Positions 13,836 to 22,905 of a DNA stretch of 39,442 nucleotides are shown piece after piece (the stretch's first letter is position 1; each line of letters begins with the position of its first letter). The DNA lies in the NCBI GenBank assembly GCA_946411205.1, contig CAMKDG010000018.1:1-39442 (forward strand), given 5' to 3'. The stretch comes from an uncultured Desulfotomaculum sp. GTDB taxonomy: Bacteria > Bacillota > Desulfotomaculia > Desulfotomaculales > Desulfotomaculaceae. The translations under genes and the position numbers were made by a program. The notes under the pieces are model-generated. The model was not told where the DNA came from, did no database searches, and worked only from the letters and a program-made list of their open reading frames with translations.

Positions 13836-16634
13836 TTATTCTTGTTTTTGTGATAACCAAAATCTTACTTTTTCAGCAGTTTCTTGCCAACTTCCTCTAA
13901 AATGCTCTCCTACAGGAAGAGAATTGAAAATTTTTATACCGTATCTTTTTTCGAGCAACCGACTATCCAATACCACCACCGCCCCTCTGTCCTGGGAATC
14001 TCGAATCAATCTGCCAAAACCCTGTTTAAATTTAATGATGGCCTGGGGGAGCTGATATTCCGTAAAAGCATTGCGACCCTGACGCTTAATGCGTTGAACT
14101 TTTGCCTCTAGTACAGGGTGATTAGGCGGAGCAAAGGGTAGTTTTACGATAATGACGCAGGATAGTGAGTCCCCAGGTATATCGACACCCTCCCAAAAGC
14201 TAGCCGCACCAAATAGCACCGTACGGTGTCCTTCCCTAAACTGTTCTACCAAGCGGTTTCTGCTACCATCTAATTCATGTCCTAATAAGCAAATATCTTC
14301 ACCTTCAAAGGGTTCCTTTAATCGTTGATAAACCTCTCTTAAAATGCGGTGAGAAGTAAACAACACCAAGGTACGTCCCTGAGCTGCCAGGGAGACGTCA
14401 AAAACTGCCTGGGCTACTTGATTGCAATACTCTTTATCACCGGCGGGACCTGGTTGAAGCAGGTCTTTGGCAGCACATAGTAAGGCCTGTTCATTGTATT
14501 GAAAGGGAGAATCCAATAGCTTCTCCATCAGCCTACCAGGAGGAAGCAAGTCTAAGCCGTTGTTTTTAATAAAGTGTTTAAAATGTCCGTCAACGGCCAT
14601 GGTGGCAGAGGTTAGGATCACTGGCCGGGGTTCTGAAAGAAGCTTAGCATGCAGTAAGGGACCTACCTCCACCGGGGCTGAGCGTAGTACTACCTCTGCT
14701 TGTTCACCACCACCCTCTACCCAATAAACATAATCGTCCTGGTGATTACGGCAAATCCATTGCAGATTATGGATAATCTCTTCTCCGGCGGTGATACCGG
14801 AAAGGAGATCCCGGGCGGTTCCTGGCAAGTCCTCCCGGAAGGCTGACCAATCCGTCAGCCGATCTGCCAGCTGACGCATGATCTGGCATAAACTCTTTAA
14901 ATGAAACAATAGGTTTTCCAGCTCACTATCGACAGCTGGTGGCAAGCACTTTACACCATCCAAATTGCCATCAACCCCAAAGCGCAACGAACGACGGCCT
15001 TCACCACCGCCGGCTGTACTTTCCAGCCAGCGAAGTAGCATCTCAAAGAAACTAATGGCTGTTTCCCGACATCTTTGTCGTATCTCCAAGGACTGATTGA
15101 GATTCTTTTCCCAGCTTTCTGGGTCTTCGGTTAAGGTAATCTTTTCTAGCTTGGTTAACAGCTTACTGGTAACAGAAAGCCAACGCAACAATTCTACGCG
15201 GGAACACTGGCAGCCCAAATGCTCTGTGGCACAACTCTCCAGATGATGTGCTTCATCCACGATTAAAGGTCCATAGGTGGGTAATATATGGTTATCGGCA
15301 TTAGCATCACTAAGCAGTAAGGAGTGATTGACAATGATTACATCCGCCTGCTCAGCCCGTTTTTTAGCAGCATTATAAAAACAGTTTTCTCCAAAATGAC
15401 GGCAGCGATTCCCTAGACAGCCCTCACTCTCAGAACAAATACTATACCAATATTCTAATTCTTGATAGGAAATATAAAGCTCACTCTTATCTCCGGTCTT
15501 GGTATCATTTAACCAGACCAGAGTTTTCGTTAAAAAGCTAGCCTCCTCGGGAGCGTGCTGAGCTTCATTAATTACGGCTTTCCAACGTCGTAGGCAAAGG
15601 TAATTACTGCGTCCCTTTAATAAAGCAGCATAAGCTTCTATCTCCGGTAGGTTAGCCAGCAGTGGAATATCCTTTTGCCAAAGTTGTTCCTGCAAGGTAA
15701 TGGTGTGAGTGGTTACCACTACACGCTCCCCATTTTCCCTGGCCCAGAGGATAGCCGGTACTAAATAAGCCAAGGACTTACCGGTACCCGTACCAGCCTC
15801 TACCACTGCCGTTTTCATTTCATTAAGGGCCTGTACTACTGTTATGACCATGTCACACTGCTGAGGCCGATGCAGAAACCTAGGCAAGGTGGCAGCCAAG
15901 GATCCTCCAGGACCTAAAATCTGCAAACATTCCTCTAAAGAAATGGCTTGTCTTTGCTGAGGCTGTACACGTTCTCGGACAGGAATTTGGTCTATTTTAA
16001 CACCGGCATACTTAGGGGCAATTTTTCTATCGGGAAACTTTTTAATAAGTTCATTACTTAACGTATGAAAAAAGGCATACCAAGGACTTCCGGACTGCTT
16101 TAATAGTTGACCCATTTGCCAAACCAATTCCGGTTCAAAACCCTTTAATTGCTCAAGTAATTTTAACAACAATCCAGCGGAATTTCGAGCATCAGCCAAG
16201 GCACGGTGCTGCTGTTCCTGTTCCAGGGCAAAGAGTTTACACAAATCACCCAGGCGATGGTTGGCTGCAGCAGGCAACAAATACCTAGATAATTCTAGGG
16301 TATCATAAAGGGCGTTAGGAATTTGGCACTTACAGGCTGAGGCTAGGAAATCCCGATCAAATTGGACATTGTGACCCACCAGAGGTAAATCACCTATAAA
16401 TTGCAGAATTTGCTCTTGAATATCGATCAGATTAGGAGCAGTTTTTAAATCCTCATCTTGAATGCCCGTTAATCGTTTTATTCTTACGGGTAGTGGAATA
16501 CTGGGTTGGAGAAAGGACTGGAACGTTTCCGTCTCTTGACCATCCTCTACCCTAATTAAACCAATTTCTATGATTTCATCGTGCCAACGATCTAGCCCGG
16601 TGGTTTCCAAGTCTATCGCCACAAAGGTCAACAT
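13836..16634 (-). CDS. dinG: DinG-family helicase with N-terminal 3'-5' exonuclease
   Basis: About 932 residues from the ATG at 16634. Residues 1-170 are a DnaQ-like DEDDh exonuclease: AIDLETTGLD (D8, E10), HNVQFDRDF and HRALADARN. The helicase part starts near 280, with Walker A EAGTGTGKS, an iron-sulfur cysteine region (LCLRRW and then CSESEGCLGNRC with a further C), Walker B DEAHHLE, and QGFGRLIRDSQDRG as motif VI. This exonuclease-DinG fusion is the normal Firmicute form. It probably acts in DNA repair or R-loop and structure removal. An upstream in-frame ATG at 16721 has no ribosome site; the GGGGG before 16634 is a modest one. Confidence 0.92.
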   Translation of the reverse strand: MLTFVAIDLETTGLDRWHDEIIEIGLIRVEDGQETETFQSFLQPSIPLPVRIKRLTGIQDEDLKTAPNLIDIQEQILQFIGDLPLVGHNVQFDRDFLASACKCQIPNALYDTLELSRYLLPAAANHRLGDLCKLFALEQEQQHRALADARNSAGLLLKLLEQLKGFEPELVWQMGQLLKQSGSPWYAFFHTLSNELIKKFPDRKIAPKYAGVKIDQIPVRERVQPQQRQAISLEECLQILGPGGSLAATLPRFLHRPQQCDMVITVVQALNEMKTAVVEAGTGTGKSLAYLVPAILWARENGERVVVTTHTITLQEQLWQKDIPLLANLPEIEAYAALLKGRSNYLCLRRWKAVINEAQHAPEEASFLTKTLVWLNDTKTGDKSELYISYQELEYWYSICSESEGCLGNRCRHFGENCFYNAAKKRAEQADVIIVNHSLLLSDANADNHILPTYGPLIVDEAHHLESCATEHLGCQCSRVELLRWLSVTSKLLTKLEKITLTEDPESWEKNLNQSLEIRQRCRETAISFFEMLLRWLESTAGGGEGRRSLRFGVDGNLDGVKCLPPAVDSELENLLFHLKSLCQIMRQLADRLTDWSAFREDLPGTARDLLSGITAGEEIIHNLQWICRNHQDDYVYWVEGGGEQAEVVLRSAPVEVGPLLHAKLLSEPRPVILTSATMAVDGHFKHFIKNNGLDLLPPGRLMEKLLDSPFQYNEQALLCAAKDLLQPGPAGDKEYCNQVAQAVFDVSLAAQGRTLVLFTSHRILREVYQRLKEPFEGEDICLLGHELDGSRNRLVEQFREGHRTVLFGAASFWEGVDIPGDSLSCVIIVKLPFAPPNHPVLEAKVQRIKRQGRNAFTEYQLPQAIIKFKQGFGRLIRDSQDRGAVVVLDSRLLEKRYGIKIFNSLPVGEHFRGSWQETAEKVRFWLSQKQE

Positions 16635-16740
16635 CCGTTTATACCCCCAACTATTTATACCATAATTCAATGAGCACTTGCGCCAAAATGCAGGCACTTT
16701 AGCATCTGCAGGGTGCATCACGTTGCAAGCGTTCTATTAA

Positions 16741-16783
16741 ATGCCCCCTCAGTCGGGGATTGAACCCACCACTGAGGGGGCAT
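16741..16783. repeat. 13-bp perfect inverted repeat with T-arm-like loop
   Basis: ATGCCCCCTCAGT and ACTGAGGGGGCAT are perfect arms with a 17-nt loop. On the minus strand the loop reads GGTGGGTTCAATCCCCG, which resembles a tRNA T-arm (TTCAATC in the loop). No acceptor stem or rest of a tRNA is present. It lies in the divergent region between dinG and a plus-strand gene, and has no T-run, so it is not an ordinary terminator. Function unknown. Confidence 0.6.
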
Positions 16784-16890
16784 TGATAAATTTATTATAT
16801 CTGCTGACAGGAAGCAGCGAAAGCTATATGATAAATATTATTAGAAAAACTTGACTTGATAAAATTAAACAATGCGAAGGAGGATTCGTC

Positions 16891-17154
16891 ATGCAGGAAG
16901 AGTTGAAGCAATTACAAGATGCTCTTAAGGTCTTAGAACAATCCTTGGGACCAGCACTCATCAAAGCAGAGGTCCACAAAATAGATGGTTGGAACCCAGA
17001 AGGCGCACCAGACCTGCATCCCCAGGTTTTGCTGTGGTATAAAGTAAAAGAAGAACTGGCTCTGGCGGAACTCACCGGCACTCTCCCCCGCTCCCAACGC
17101 ACCGCCGAAGTACTACGCCTGGCTAAATCAATGCAAGTTGAGGATAGATCTTAA
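16891..17154 (+). CDS. Small protein of unknown function
   Basis: 87 residues. GAAGGAGG is about 7 nt before the ATG, a strong ribosome site. The first 25 residues are amphipathic helix (EELKQLQDALKVLEQSL), followed by the P-rich stretch GWNPEGAPDLHPQ and another helical region. No cysteines, membrane segment or known motif. It is upstream of the cyclophilin gene by 80 nt on the same strand. Possibly a small adaptor; I do not recognise the family. Confidence 0.6.
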   Translation: MQEELKQLQDALKVLEQSLGPALIKAEVHKIDGWNPEGAPDLHPQVLLWYKVKEELALAELTGTLPRSQRTAEVLRLAKSMQVEDRS

Positions 17155-17234
17155 CTTGATTTGTTTACAATATTTGCTGTATCTTAGTCGTCTATGGTAA
17201 AATAATCCTAACTCATGACAAGGAGGTTCTAACT

Positions 17235-17669
17235 TTGAAAAAAGGTAGTATTGAACTGGAAAATGGTGGTAAGATCGTTATTGAATTTTTCGATGAAGCA
17301 GCTCCTGGCACTGTAGCTAACTTTGAAAAACTGGCAAATGAAGGATTTTATAACGGCCTAAACTTCCACCGTGTAATTCCTGGCTTTGTGGCCCAAGGTG
17401 GTTGCCCTCACGGCACCGGCACCGGTGGTCCTGGCTACACCATTAAATGCGAAACTTCAGGCAACCCCCACAAGCACGAACGTGGTTCTTTATCCATGGC
17501 CCACGCTGGTAAAGATACCGGCGGCAGTCAATTCTTTATTGTTTATGATCCACAGCCCCATTTAAATGGCGTACATACGGTATTTGGTAAGGTAATTGAA
17601 GGTATGGAATTTGTTGATCAGATTAAACCTGGCACGAAAATGAAAGAAGTTAAGGTGTGGGAAGAATAA
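17235..17669 (+). CDS. Peptidyl-prolyl cis-trans isomerase, cyclophilin type
   Basis: 144-residue single-domain cytoplasmic cyclophilin that speeds proline isomerisation in protein folding. The catalytic signature [13 protein letters not shown] lies at about 44-56, then [16 protein letters not shown] and the [16 protein letters not shown] block. The start is TTG at 17235, with AGGAGG 8 nt before it; no nearby ATG fits. It is followed by a strong terminator. A degenerate copy of its final codons appears at 19104-19121, on the far side of the ykvI gene. Confidence 0.93.
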   Translation: MKKGSIELENGGKIVIEFFDEAAPGTVANFEKLANEGFYNGLNFHRVIPGFVAQGGCPHGTGTGGPGYTIKCETSGNPHKHERGSLSMAHAGKDTGGSQFFIVYDPQPHLNGVHTVFGKVIEGMEFVDQIKPGTKMKEVKVWEE

Positions 17670-17673
17670 TGAT

Positions 17674-17705
17674 AAAAACCAGCTCTGTTAAAAGGGCTGG
17701 TTTTT
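17674..17705 (+). terminator. Terminator of the cyclophilin gene
   Basis: AAAAACCAGC pairs perfectly with GCTGGTTTTT around a 12-nt loop, starting 5 nt after the stop codon. Confidence 0.88.
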
Positions 17706-17800
17706 GTATTTTATATATTGATTCTAGGTCATGTTTGCTAAATAATGTGTAAGGGTTTTCTTAAAAATCAGGCTAAATCGGCATTGTTCTTCCTCCAGCT

Positions 17801-18871
17801 TTACGAAAGTTTTATGCCCTTATATATTACACAAGCAATAAACACCAGTCCGATATATCCCACAAGTGGATAAAAGATACCTACAAGTTCACTGAACGAG
17901 AATAAACTTAACAAAAAGGTACAAATTGCAACCAAAATTGCAAATGTCTGGTTTCCTCTTTTTCCGCCTATTGTAAATCGGTTACATACAGACCACATCA
18001 TTGCGGAACAAGAAGAAAATATACCTAATATCAACACAATTGAGAAAACTGCTCCTAATATGTAAGATATTTTTTTTGCTAAATATAACACTGGGATTGC
18101 TAACGAAGTAATATTTTCAGAATTCAGCAGCATAGCTGTATTCATGATTGCAATAGCTAAAACTATTGCAATAGCTCCAAATATTCCTCCATATTTTGCA
18201 TCTTTTCGATTATTTGCTGACATACCAAGTTTTGTGAAATATGCACTACCACTTAGAAAACATAACGATAAATATAAAATAGAACTGATAATCCAGTGAG
18301 GTGCTGAATGCGACTTACTCAGTATAGGTTCGTATTTAGGAACTTCCATAAAATTATTAAGATCATGGATTACTGTAATAGTTCCAACAAGCATTAAAAA
18401 AATAATGATAACTGGTCCTATAATCGAAACAATTTTTATTAATCGTTCAAATCCGATTAAATAAGCGCACACAACCATTACAGCCATGATTGCAGAACCA
18501 ATATAGTGATCGATTCCATAATACTCAGAAAGAATAGCACCGGCACCAGATATTAAGACAGGCATAATCAAAATTAGTGTAACAGGAATTAACCATGAAT
18601 AAAATGCCCCTAACTTTTCACCACAAAAGTATTTAAAATGGTTAAACAGTGTTTCAGTTTTATGTTGATATCCTGTAGCTATTATTATTTGACTTAAAAA
18701 TAAAAAACCCATCAAATTAAGTAAAACAACGCCATAACTCAAGTATCCGTAACTTGTAAAGAACTGCAATATTTCCTGTCCAGTTGCAAACCCCGAACCA
18801 ATTACCCATGCTATAAAAGCTCCTGCAAACTTTATTACTTCCTTTTTATTACATTCATTCTTCCCATCCAT
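17801..18871 (-). CDS. YkvI-family membrane transporter
   Basis: 356 residues with about ten membrane helices. The first helix carries AWVIGSGFATGQEILQFF, which is the small-residue unwound-helix pattern of the LeuT-fold/YkvI (COG3949) family. Function is not settled; amino-acid or amine transport is a family-level guess. The gene is visibly more AT-rich than its neighbours and is flanked on one side by the cyclophilin gene and on the other by a decayed cyclophilin-end sequence, so it may have been inserted or transferred. GAAGGA lies some distance before the ATG, a weak ribosome site. Confidence 0.7.
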   Translation of the reverse strand: MDGKNECNKKEVIKFAGAFIAWVIGSGFATGQEILQFFTSYGYLSYGVVLLNLMGFLFLSQIIIATGYQHKTETLFNHFKYFCGEKLGAFYSWLIPVTLILIMPVLISGAGAILSEYYGIDHYIGSAIMAVMVVCAYLIGFERLIKIVSIIGPVIIIFLMLVGTITVIHDLNNFMEVPKYEPILSKSHSAPHWIISSILYLSLCFLSGSAYFTKLGMSANNRKDAKYGGIFGAIAIVLAIAIMNTAMLLNSENITSLAIPVLYLAKKISYILGAVFSIVLILGIFSSCSAMMWSVCNRFTIGGKRGNQTFAILVAICTFLLSLFSFSELVGIFYPLVGYIGLVFIACVIYKGIKLS

Positions 18872-19078
18872 TATTCAACCCAATTCCTTCATTGCCTAAA
18901 ATTATTGTTATTGCTAAATTCCCAATTTCTTTTTGGCACTTGAATTAATTATAATCCAACTCCTGTACAAATTTCTATTTATTTCTGTGTTATCTAAATT
19001 CTCATTACTTCACAATATCCTTACTTTTCTTCGTTTAACTAGTTTATTAGTTATGAAGCAGCTTTCACATAACACGCA

Positions 19079-19121
19079 GTAATTAATCATGGAAGGTTCG
19101 AACAAAGTATGGGAAGAATAA
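19079..19121 (+). pseudogene. Possible decayed 3' end of a cyclophilin gene
   Basis: Nucleotides 19104-19121 read AAAGTATGGGAAGAATAA (KVWEE then stop). The intact cyclophilin gene ends in the same codons and differs only at two third-codon positions (16 of 18 bases identical). Just before it, GTAATT...ATGGAA (19079-19095) resembles GTAATTGAAGGTATGGAA in the intact gene, but out of frame by one and with the intervening codons missing. The short length leaves room for coincidence. The rest of the 300-nt interval 18872-19173 is AT-rich with no gene seen. Confidence 0.4.
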
Positions 19122-19173
19122 CTACTATTTGAAATTGTAAAATCCAGCTTTTCGGCTCTATATGACGCCCTTT

Positions 19174-19437
19174 TTACACTTTTTCAATTTTAAATACATT
19201 AATTACTTTAACATCTGGGCAGCAAAATACCCCACTTCCCTCCTCTTCTGCCCCGGGAAAACTGCCTCCGTATCTTAAAATATCAATCATCGGAAATAAT
19301 ACATGCATGGCCAGAGGACAGAGTTTGCCTCGGTCTGTATCAAAGTCAAATACATCACCAATGCGATGACCTCGGTGACAATTCCCTTCTCCCTTTTTAT
19401 CGACAACAGAAATTTTGATTTTAGGTCTTCTGCTCAT
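19174..19437 (-). CDS. TIGR04076 family protein
   Basis: 87 residues. Matches the family pattern KI-V-x(n)-C-x2-GH-x-GD, then a central CPLAMHVLFPMIDILRYGG and a C-terminal FCCPD. The conserved cysteines and histidines suggest a metal or cluster site, but the function is unknown. A ribosome-like AAGGGGACT precedes the ATG. It is divergent from the nicotinate phosphoribosyltransferase gene. Confidence 0.75.
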   Translation of the reverse strand: MSRRPKIKISVVDKKGEGNCHRGHRIGDVFDFDTDRGKLCPLAMHVLFPMIDILRYGGSFPGAEEEGSGVFCCPDVKVINVFKIEKV

Positions 19438-19674
19438 ATCCAGTCCCCTTTTTTACTTTTACCACTATTATATTTTATATCGTCCCAAAAACAAGGTGAT
19501 ACAAGTCACTCTTTAATACATCAAAATCTATCTAACAATAAACTGTTCAATGTTATTTGCTAGTTTAGTATTTTCTTCACCTTTATGCAAATACTGCAGG
19601 TAAAATCATATCCATCTCAGAGGGAATTATATATAATACCTTTATTGGGTCAAAACATTGTTAGGGGGAGCAAA

Positions 19675-20988
19675 ATGAGTGTCTTCAACGGTAAAAGGCT
19701 GGATAAAAAATTATTTGCTATCGATGTGGAAAGAATGCGGCAGGGATGGTACACCGATGCCTATTTCTTAAATATAGAAACGATACTTCATGCCCTTTCT
19801 CAGGAAAGCTATCAATTTCAGGGGATCAATACCGGTGATCTGGAAGTGGAAATGCAGATATTTACCAGACGGAGACCCTTTAGCCTGGTCGCCGGTGTAG
19901 ATGAAGCTTTGGCTATCTTGGAAGAAAGCACCGGATACTATAATCAAGAACGGGAGTTTGTCAATACTTATCACCAATTGGAAATCGAAGCTGTGCAAGA
20001 CGGATCTTTAACCTACTACCATGGCGATCCGCTGGAAGTACAACCGGTACTCAAAATTCGAGGCCGTTATCGGGATTTTGCCAAACTAGAAACCCCTATT
20101 TTAGGTGCCCTATCAGAGGCTAGTCGGATCACCACCAATGTTTATAATGTTCTGGAAGCTACCCGCGGCAAGGATGTTCTCTTTTTTCCGGCTCGGTTTA
20201 CCCATTATAAGCTGCAAGCCCTGCATGGATACGCTTACTCCCTGGCAGTACAAGCTTATAATCATAAATATAAGAAAAGCTCTGCCCCCTTTATTTCCAC
20301 CGATGACCAAGGGGATTGGTGGGGCGGTAAAGGCGGCGGCACGATTGCCCATTCCTCCATTGCCTGCTTCCTGGGAGATACAGCAGAAACCATGATTCAG
20401 TTTTCCAGGATTATGCCCGTTGATGTACCGAGAATTGCCCTGGTAGACTTTCATAATGATTGTGTAGGCGAAACCCTTAAGGTTATGGAAAGAATGTTTG
20501 AAAAGTACTGGGAGAACTATCGCGAAGGTAGATTTGATGAAGCTATGGGGTATAAACTTTTTGCCGTACGGGCTGATACCTCGGGTAGTATGCGAGACGT
20601 TTCGGTAGAGCCCCTGGGCGATGAGAAGCTTGATCTGGGGGTTAATCCACGCTTAGTATGGAATCTACGCAAAGCCATGGATGGAGCCTACCTGGCATGG
20701 CCGCTGACTGATGCAGCCCAAGCAGTGGCTAAAGAGTGGTGCGAAGCAGTGAAAATCGTGGTTACCGGTGGCTTTGATACGGAAAAAATTAAAAAGTTCG
20801 AAAAACTTCAGGTACCGGTAGATATTTACGGCGTGGGTTCTTCCCTGTTGGAAAACTGCGGTGTTCATAGCAAAAGCAGTGATTATACAGCAGACATCGT
20901 ACGAGTAAAGATTAATCATGAATGGCAGCCCATGGCCAAAGTAGGCCGCCAAATCTGCGACAACCCTAATTTGGAGAGGATACAATAG
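19675..20988 (+). CDS. Nicotinate phosphoribosyltransferase-like enzyme
   Basis: Salvages nicotinate to nicotinate mononucleotide for NAD synthesis. 437 residues from the ATG at 19675, where GGGGGAG is 5 nt upstream; an earlier in-frame ATG at 19585 has no such site. Recognisable blocks: MRQGWYTDAYFLN near the N-terminus, RGRYRDFAKLETPILG, ARFTHYKLQALHGYAY, the GGKGGGTIAHSS segment, and VDIYGVGSSL near the end, which belongs to the phosphate-binding site. A TATAAT at 19632-19637 could be a -10, but without a convincing -35. It ends at a strong terminator and stands alone. Confidence 0.8.
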   Translation: MSVFNGKRLDKKLFAIDVERMRQGWYTDAYFLNIETILHALSQESYQFQGINTGDLEVEMQIFTRRRPFSLVAGVDEALAILEESTGYYNQEREFVNTYHQLEIEAVQDGSLTYYHGDPLEVQPVLKIRGRYRDFAKLETPILGALSEASRITTNVYNVLEATRGKDVLFFPARFTHYKLQALHGYAYSLAVQAYNHKYKKSSAPFISTDDQGDWWGGKGGGTIAHSSIACFLGDTAETMIQFSRIMPVDVPRIALVDFHNDCVGETLKVMERMFEKYWENYREGRFDEAMGYKLFAVRADTSGSMRDVSVEPLGDEKLDLGVNPRLVWNLRKAMDGAYLAWPLTDAAQAVAKEWCEAVKIVVTGGFDTEKIKKFEKLQVPVDIYGVGSSLLENCGVHSKSSDYTADIVRVKINHEWQPMAKVGRQICDNPNLERIQ

Positions 20989-20994
20989 TCCGAG

Positions 20995-21029
20995 AAAACC
21001 GTACCCCATTTTGTTGAGGTACGGTTTTT
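20995..21029 (+). terminator. Terminator after nicotinate phosphoribosyltransferase
   Basis: AAAACCGTACC pairs with GGTACGGTTTT around a 12-nt loop, ending in five T. It begins 7 nt after the stop codon. Confidence 0.88.
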
Positions 21030-21166
21030 AGTGATCTTACCTACCCAAACCCACATTTCATCTTTTACGCTTTTTCTTCATGAACTTTACCAGCAATTTG
21101 ACAATAACAATAAAAAATTAACCCATGTCCTTTTAAACGTTAAAAATATGTATATAGCCAGGGGGG

Positions 21167-21856
21167 TTATATCAAGTCAAAGGTCTCCCCTGGTTGAAGG
21201 ACACATACATGAGAAGTCGTCTGCTCCTCCACCGCCTTTTTAAAGGCCAAGGGGTCCTGGGTAATCAGAGGAAAGGTGTTATAGTGCATTGGTATCACCT
21301 GCCCAGGCTGGAGCATTTTTACCGCCTCTAAAGCATCCTCCGGTCCCATGGTGAAGTTATCACCAATGGGCAGCAAAGCTAGATCAATGGGGTGCAATCG
21401 GCCAAGCAAAGCCATGTCTCCAAATAGGCCGGTATCTCCGGCGTGATATAGGGTCTTACCATTGGCAGTAATTAGAAAACCGCACGGATTGCCCAGGTAT
21501 TCCGCCGGTCCTTGATCTCCACCCAGGGAGCTGCCGTGTAGAGCCTGAGTTAGCTTAACCTGAAAAGACCCAAAATCATGGGCACCGCCGATGTGCATGC
21601 CATGAGCCTTCACCCCCTGACGGGTACAGTAATTGGCCAATTCAAAAACAGCCACTACGGTACCGCCAGACTGTTTAGCCAAGGTCAAAACATCGGACGA
21701 ATGGTCGCTATGGCCGTGGCTAACCAGAATGTAATCTGCAGTAATGTTTACGTTAGCTGGTGCCACCGGGTTACCGGTAAGAAAAGGATCAATGGCGATG
21801 GTAATATTGTTCACTTCAACAAGAAATGCTGAGTGACCCAGGAAAGTAATGCGCAT
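21167..21856 (-). CDS. UPF0173 metal-dependent hydrolase
   Basis: 229 residues of metallo-beta-lactamase fold. Zinc motif H-x-H-x-DH is at 47-52 (HGHSDH), with further ligands in HAGDTGLFGDM (H and D) and IPMHYNTFP. N-terminal ITFLGHSAFLVE is characteristic of UPF0173. The ATG 21856 has AGGAG at 8 nt; a TTG just before it is closer than optimal. Substrate unknown; members are soluble. It stands alone on the minus strand. Confidence 0.88.
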   Translation of the reverse strand: MRITFLGHSAFLVEVNNITIAIDPFLTGNPVAPANVNITADYILVSHGHSDHSSDVLTLAKQSGGTVVAVFELANYCTRQGVKAHGMHIGGAHDFGSFQVKLTQALHGSSLGGDQGPAEYLGNPCGFLITANGKTLYHAGDTGLFGDMALLGRLHPIDLALLPIGDNFTMGPEDALEAVKMLQPGQVIPMHYNTFPLITQDPLAFKKAVEEQTTSHVCVLQPGETFDLI

Positions 21857-21964
21857 CAAATCAGCTCCTACTATAGGCCTTAGGCTTTACTATATTCAAA
21901 GTAAGTATTGCCTTATTATTCCATAAAAATAGCTATTCCAAAAAGGATTTACATAATACTGTCT

Positions 21965-21992
21965 AAAAAGCTTATGGCTTAGAGTCATAAAC
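21965..21992 (-). terminator. Terminator after sucD
   Basis: On the minus strand GTTTATG pairs with CATAAGC (one G-U pair) around a 9-nt loop and is followed by TTTTT. It lies about 45 nt beyond the sucD stop. Confidence 0.6.
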
Positions 21993-22035
21993 CTATTTCA
22001 AGAGCTTTGAATGATAGCCCTCCGTCAGCTTTACT

Positions 22036-22905
22036 CTACTCCCCCAACGCTTCCCGCACCAACTCCGCTACTTCCCAGGGCAGTGCTGCTACCTTCGCAC
22101 CAGCTGCGGTCAAGGCTGTCACCTTGCTTTGGAAGGTCCCCTTGCCTCGTTCGATGATAGCACCGGCATGACCCATGCGCTTGCCGGGAGGTGCCGAACT
22201 ACCCGCCAGGAAGGCTACTACCGGTTTGCTCATTTCTTTAATATACAACGATGCTTCTTCCTCCGCATTGCCGCCGATTTCTCCCACCAAAACCACCACT
22301 TTGGTCGTTGGGTCTTGCTCAAATTTAGCCAGTACTTCGGTAAAGGAAAGACCCACCACCCGATCACCTCCCAGACCCACCACGGTGGATTGACCCAGTC
22401 CGCCCAGGGTAAGGTTATTGGCTATTTCATAGCTTAAGGTTCCACTGCGGGCTACCACCCCCACCGGACCGGGGGTATAAATACTGTTAGGCATAATACC
22501 CATTTTGCTCTGTCCTGGTGAAATGATGCCAAAGGTATTGGGACCGATGATGGTAACTTGATGTTTTTCAGCGTAGGCCATAATATCTAATTCATCGTGC
22601 AGAGGCACGTGTTCGGTGATGATGACTAAAGTTTTGATACCCGCTGACATAGCCTCGAAGGCAGCATCCTTGACCCCCGGTGCCGGAATAAAGATGATTG
22701 AGGCGGTAATGGGATATTGCTCCATTGCCTGAGCCACGGTATCAAACACAGGTACGCCGTGTATCTCCTGACCTCCTTTGCCAGGTGACACTCCGGCAGC
22801 CACCTTCGCTCCATATGCCAGCATTTGGGAAGTATGAAAATTCCCCTGCTTGCCGGTAATACCTTGCACCAGAATAACGCTCTTATTGTCAATAATGATT
22901 GCCAT
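22036..22905 (-). CDS. sucD: Succinyl-CoA ligase (ADP-forming), alpha subunit
   Basis: Carries the phosphohistidine of the enzyme that interconverts succinyl-CoA and succinate with ATP synthesis. 289 residues. CoA-binding Rossmann start VQGITGKQGNFHTSQML, PNTFGIISPG in the middle, and H246 in MGHAGAI, the phosphorylated residue. Its ATG shares one base with the sucC stop (TAATG), so the two are coupled. No other TCA gene is nearby. In an anaerobe it may work in a branched TCA or propionate route. Confidence 0.95.
   Translation of the reverse strand: MAIIIDNKSVILVQGITGKQGNFHTSQMLAYGAKVAAGVSPGKGGQEIHGVPVFDTVAQAMEQYPITASIIFIPAPGVKDAAFEAMSAGIKTLVIITEHVPLHDELDIMAYAEKHQVTIIGPNTFGIISPGQSKMGIMPNSIYTPGPVGVVARSGTLSYEIANNLTLGGLGQSTVVGLGGDRVVGLSFTEVLAKFEQDPTTKVVVLVGEIGGNAEEEASLYIKEMSKPVVAFLAGSSAPPGKRMGHAGAIIERGKGTFQSKVTALTAAGAKVAALPWEVAELVREALGE

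Noticed and set aside
13828-14111. Short plus-strand frames opposite dinG
   Set aside because: They lie within the conserved helicase end of dinG on the other strand and have no family features.
16741-16783. A tRNA gene suggested by GGTTCAATCCC
   Set aside because: There is no acceptor stem, D-arm or anticodon arm at the right distance; only the T-arm-like loop is present.
19303-19563. Plus-strand reading frame opposite the TIGR04076 gene
   Set aside because: It is the shadow of a recognised minus-strand gene and lacks a ribosome site.
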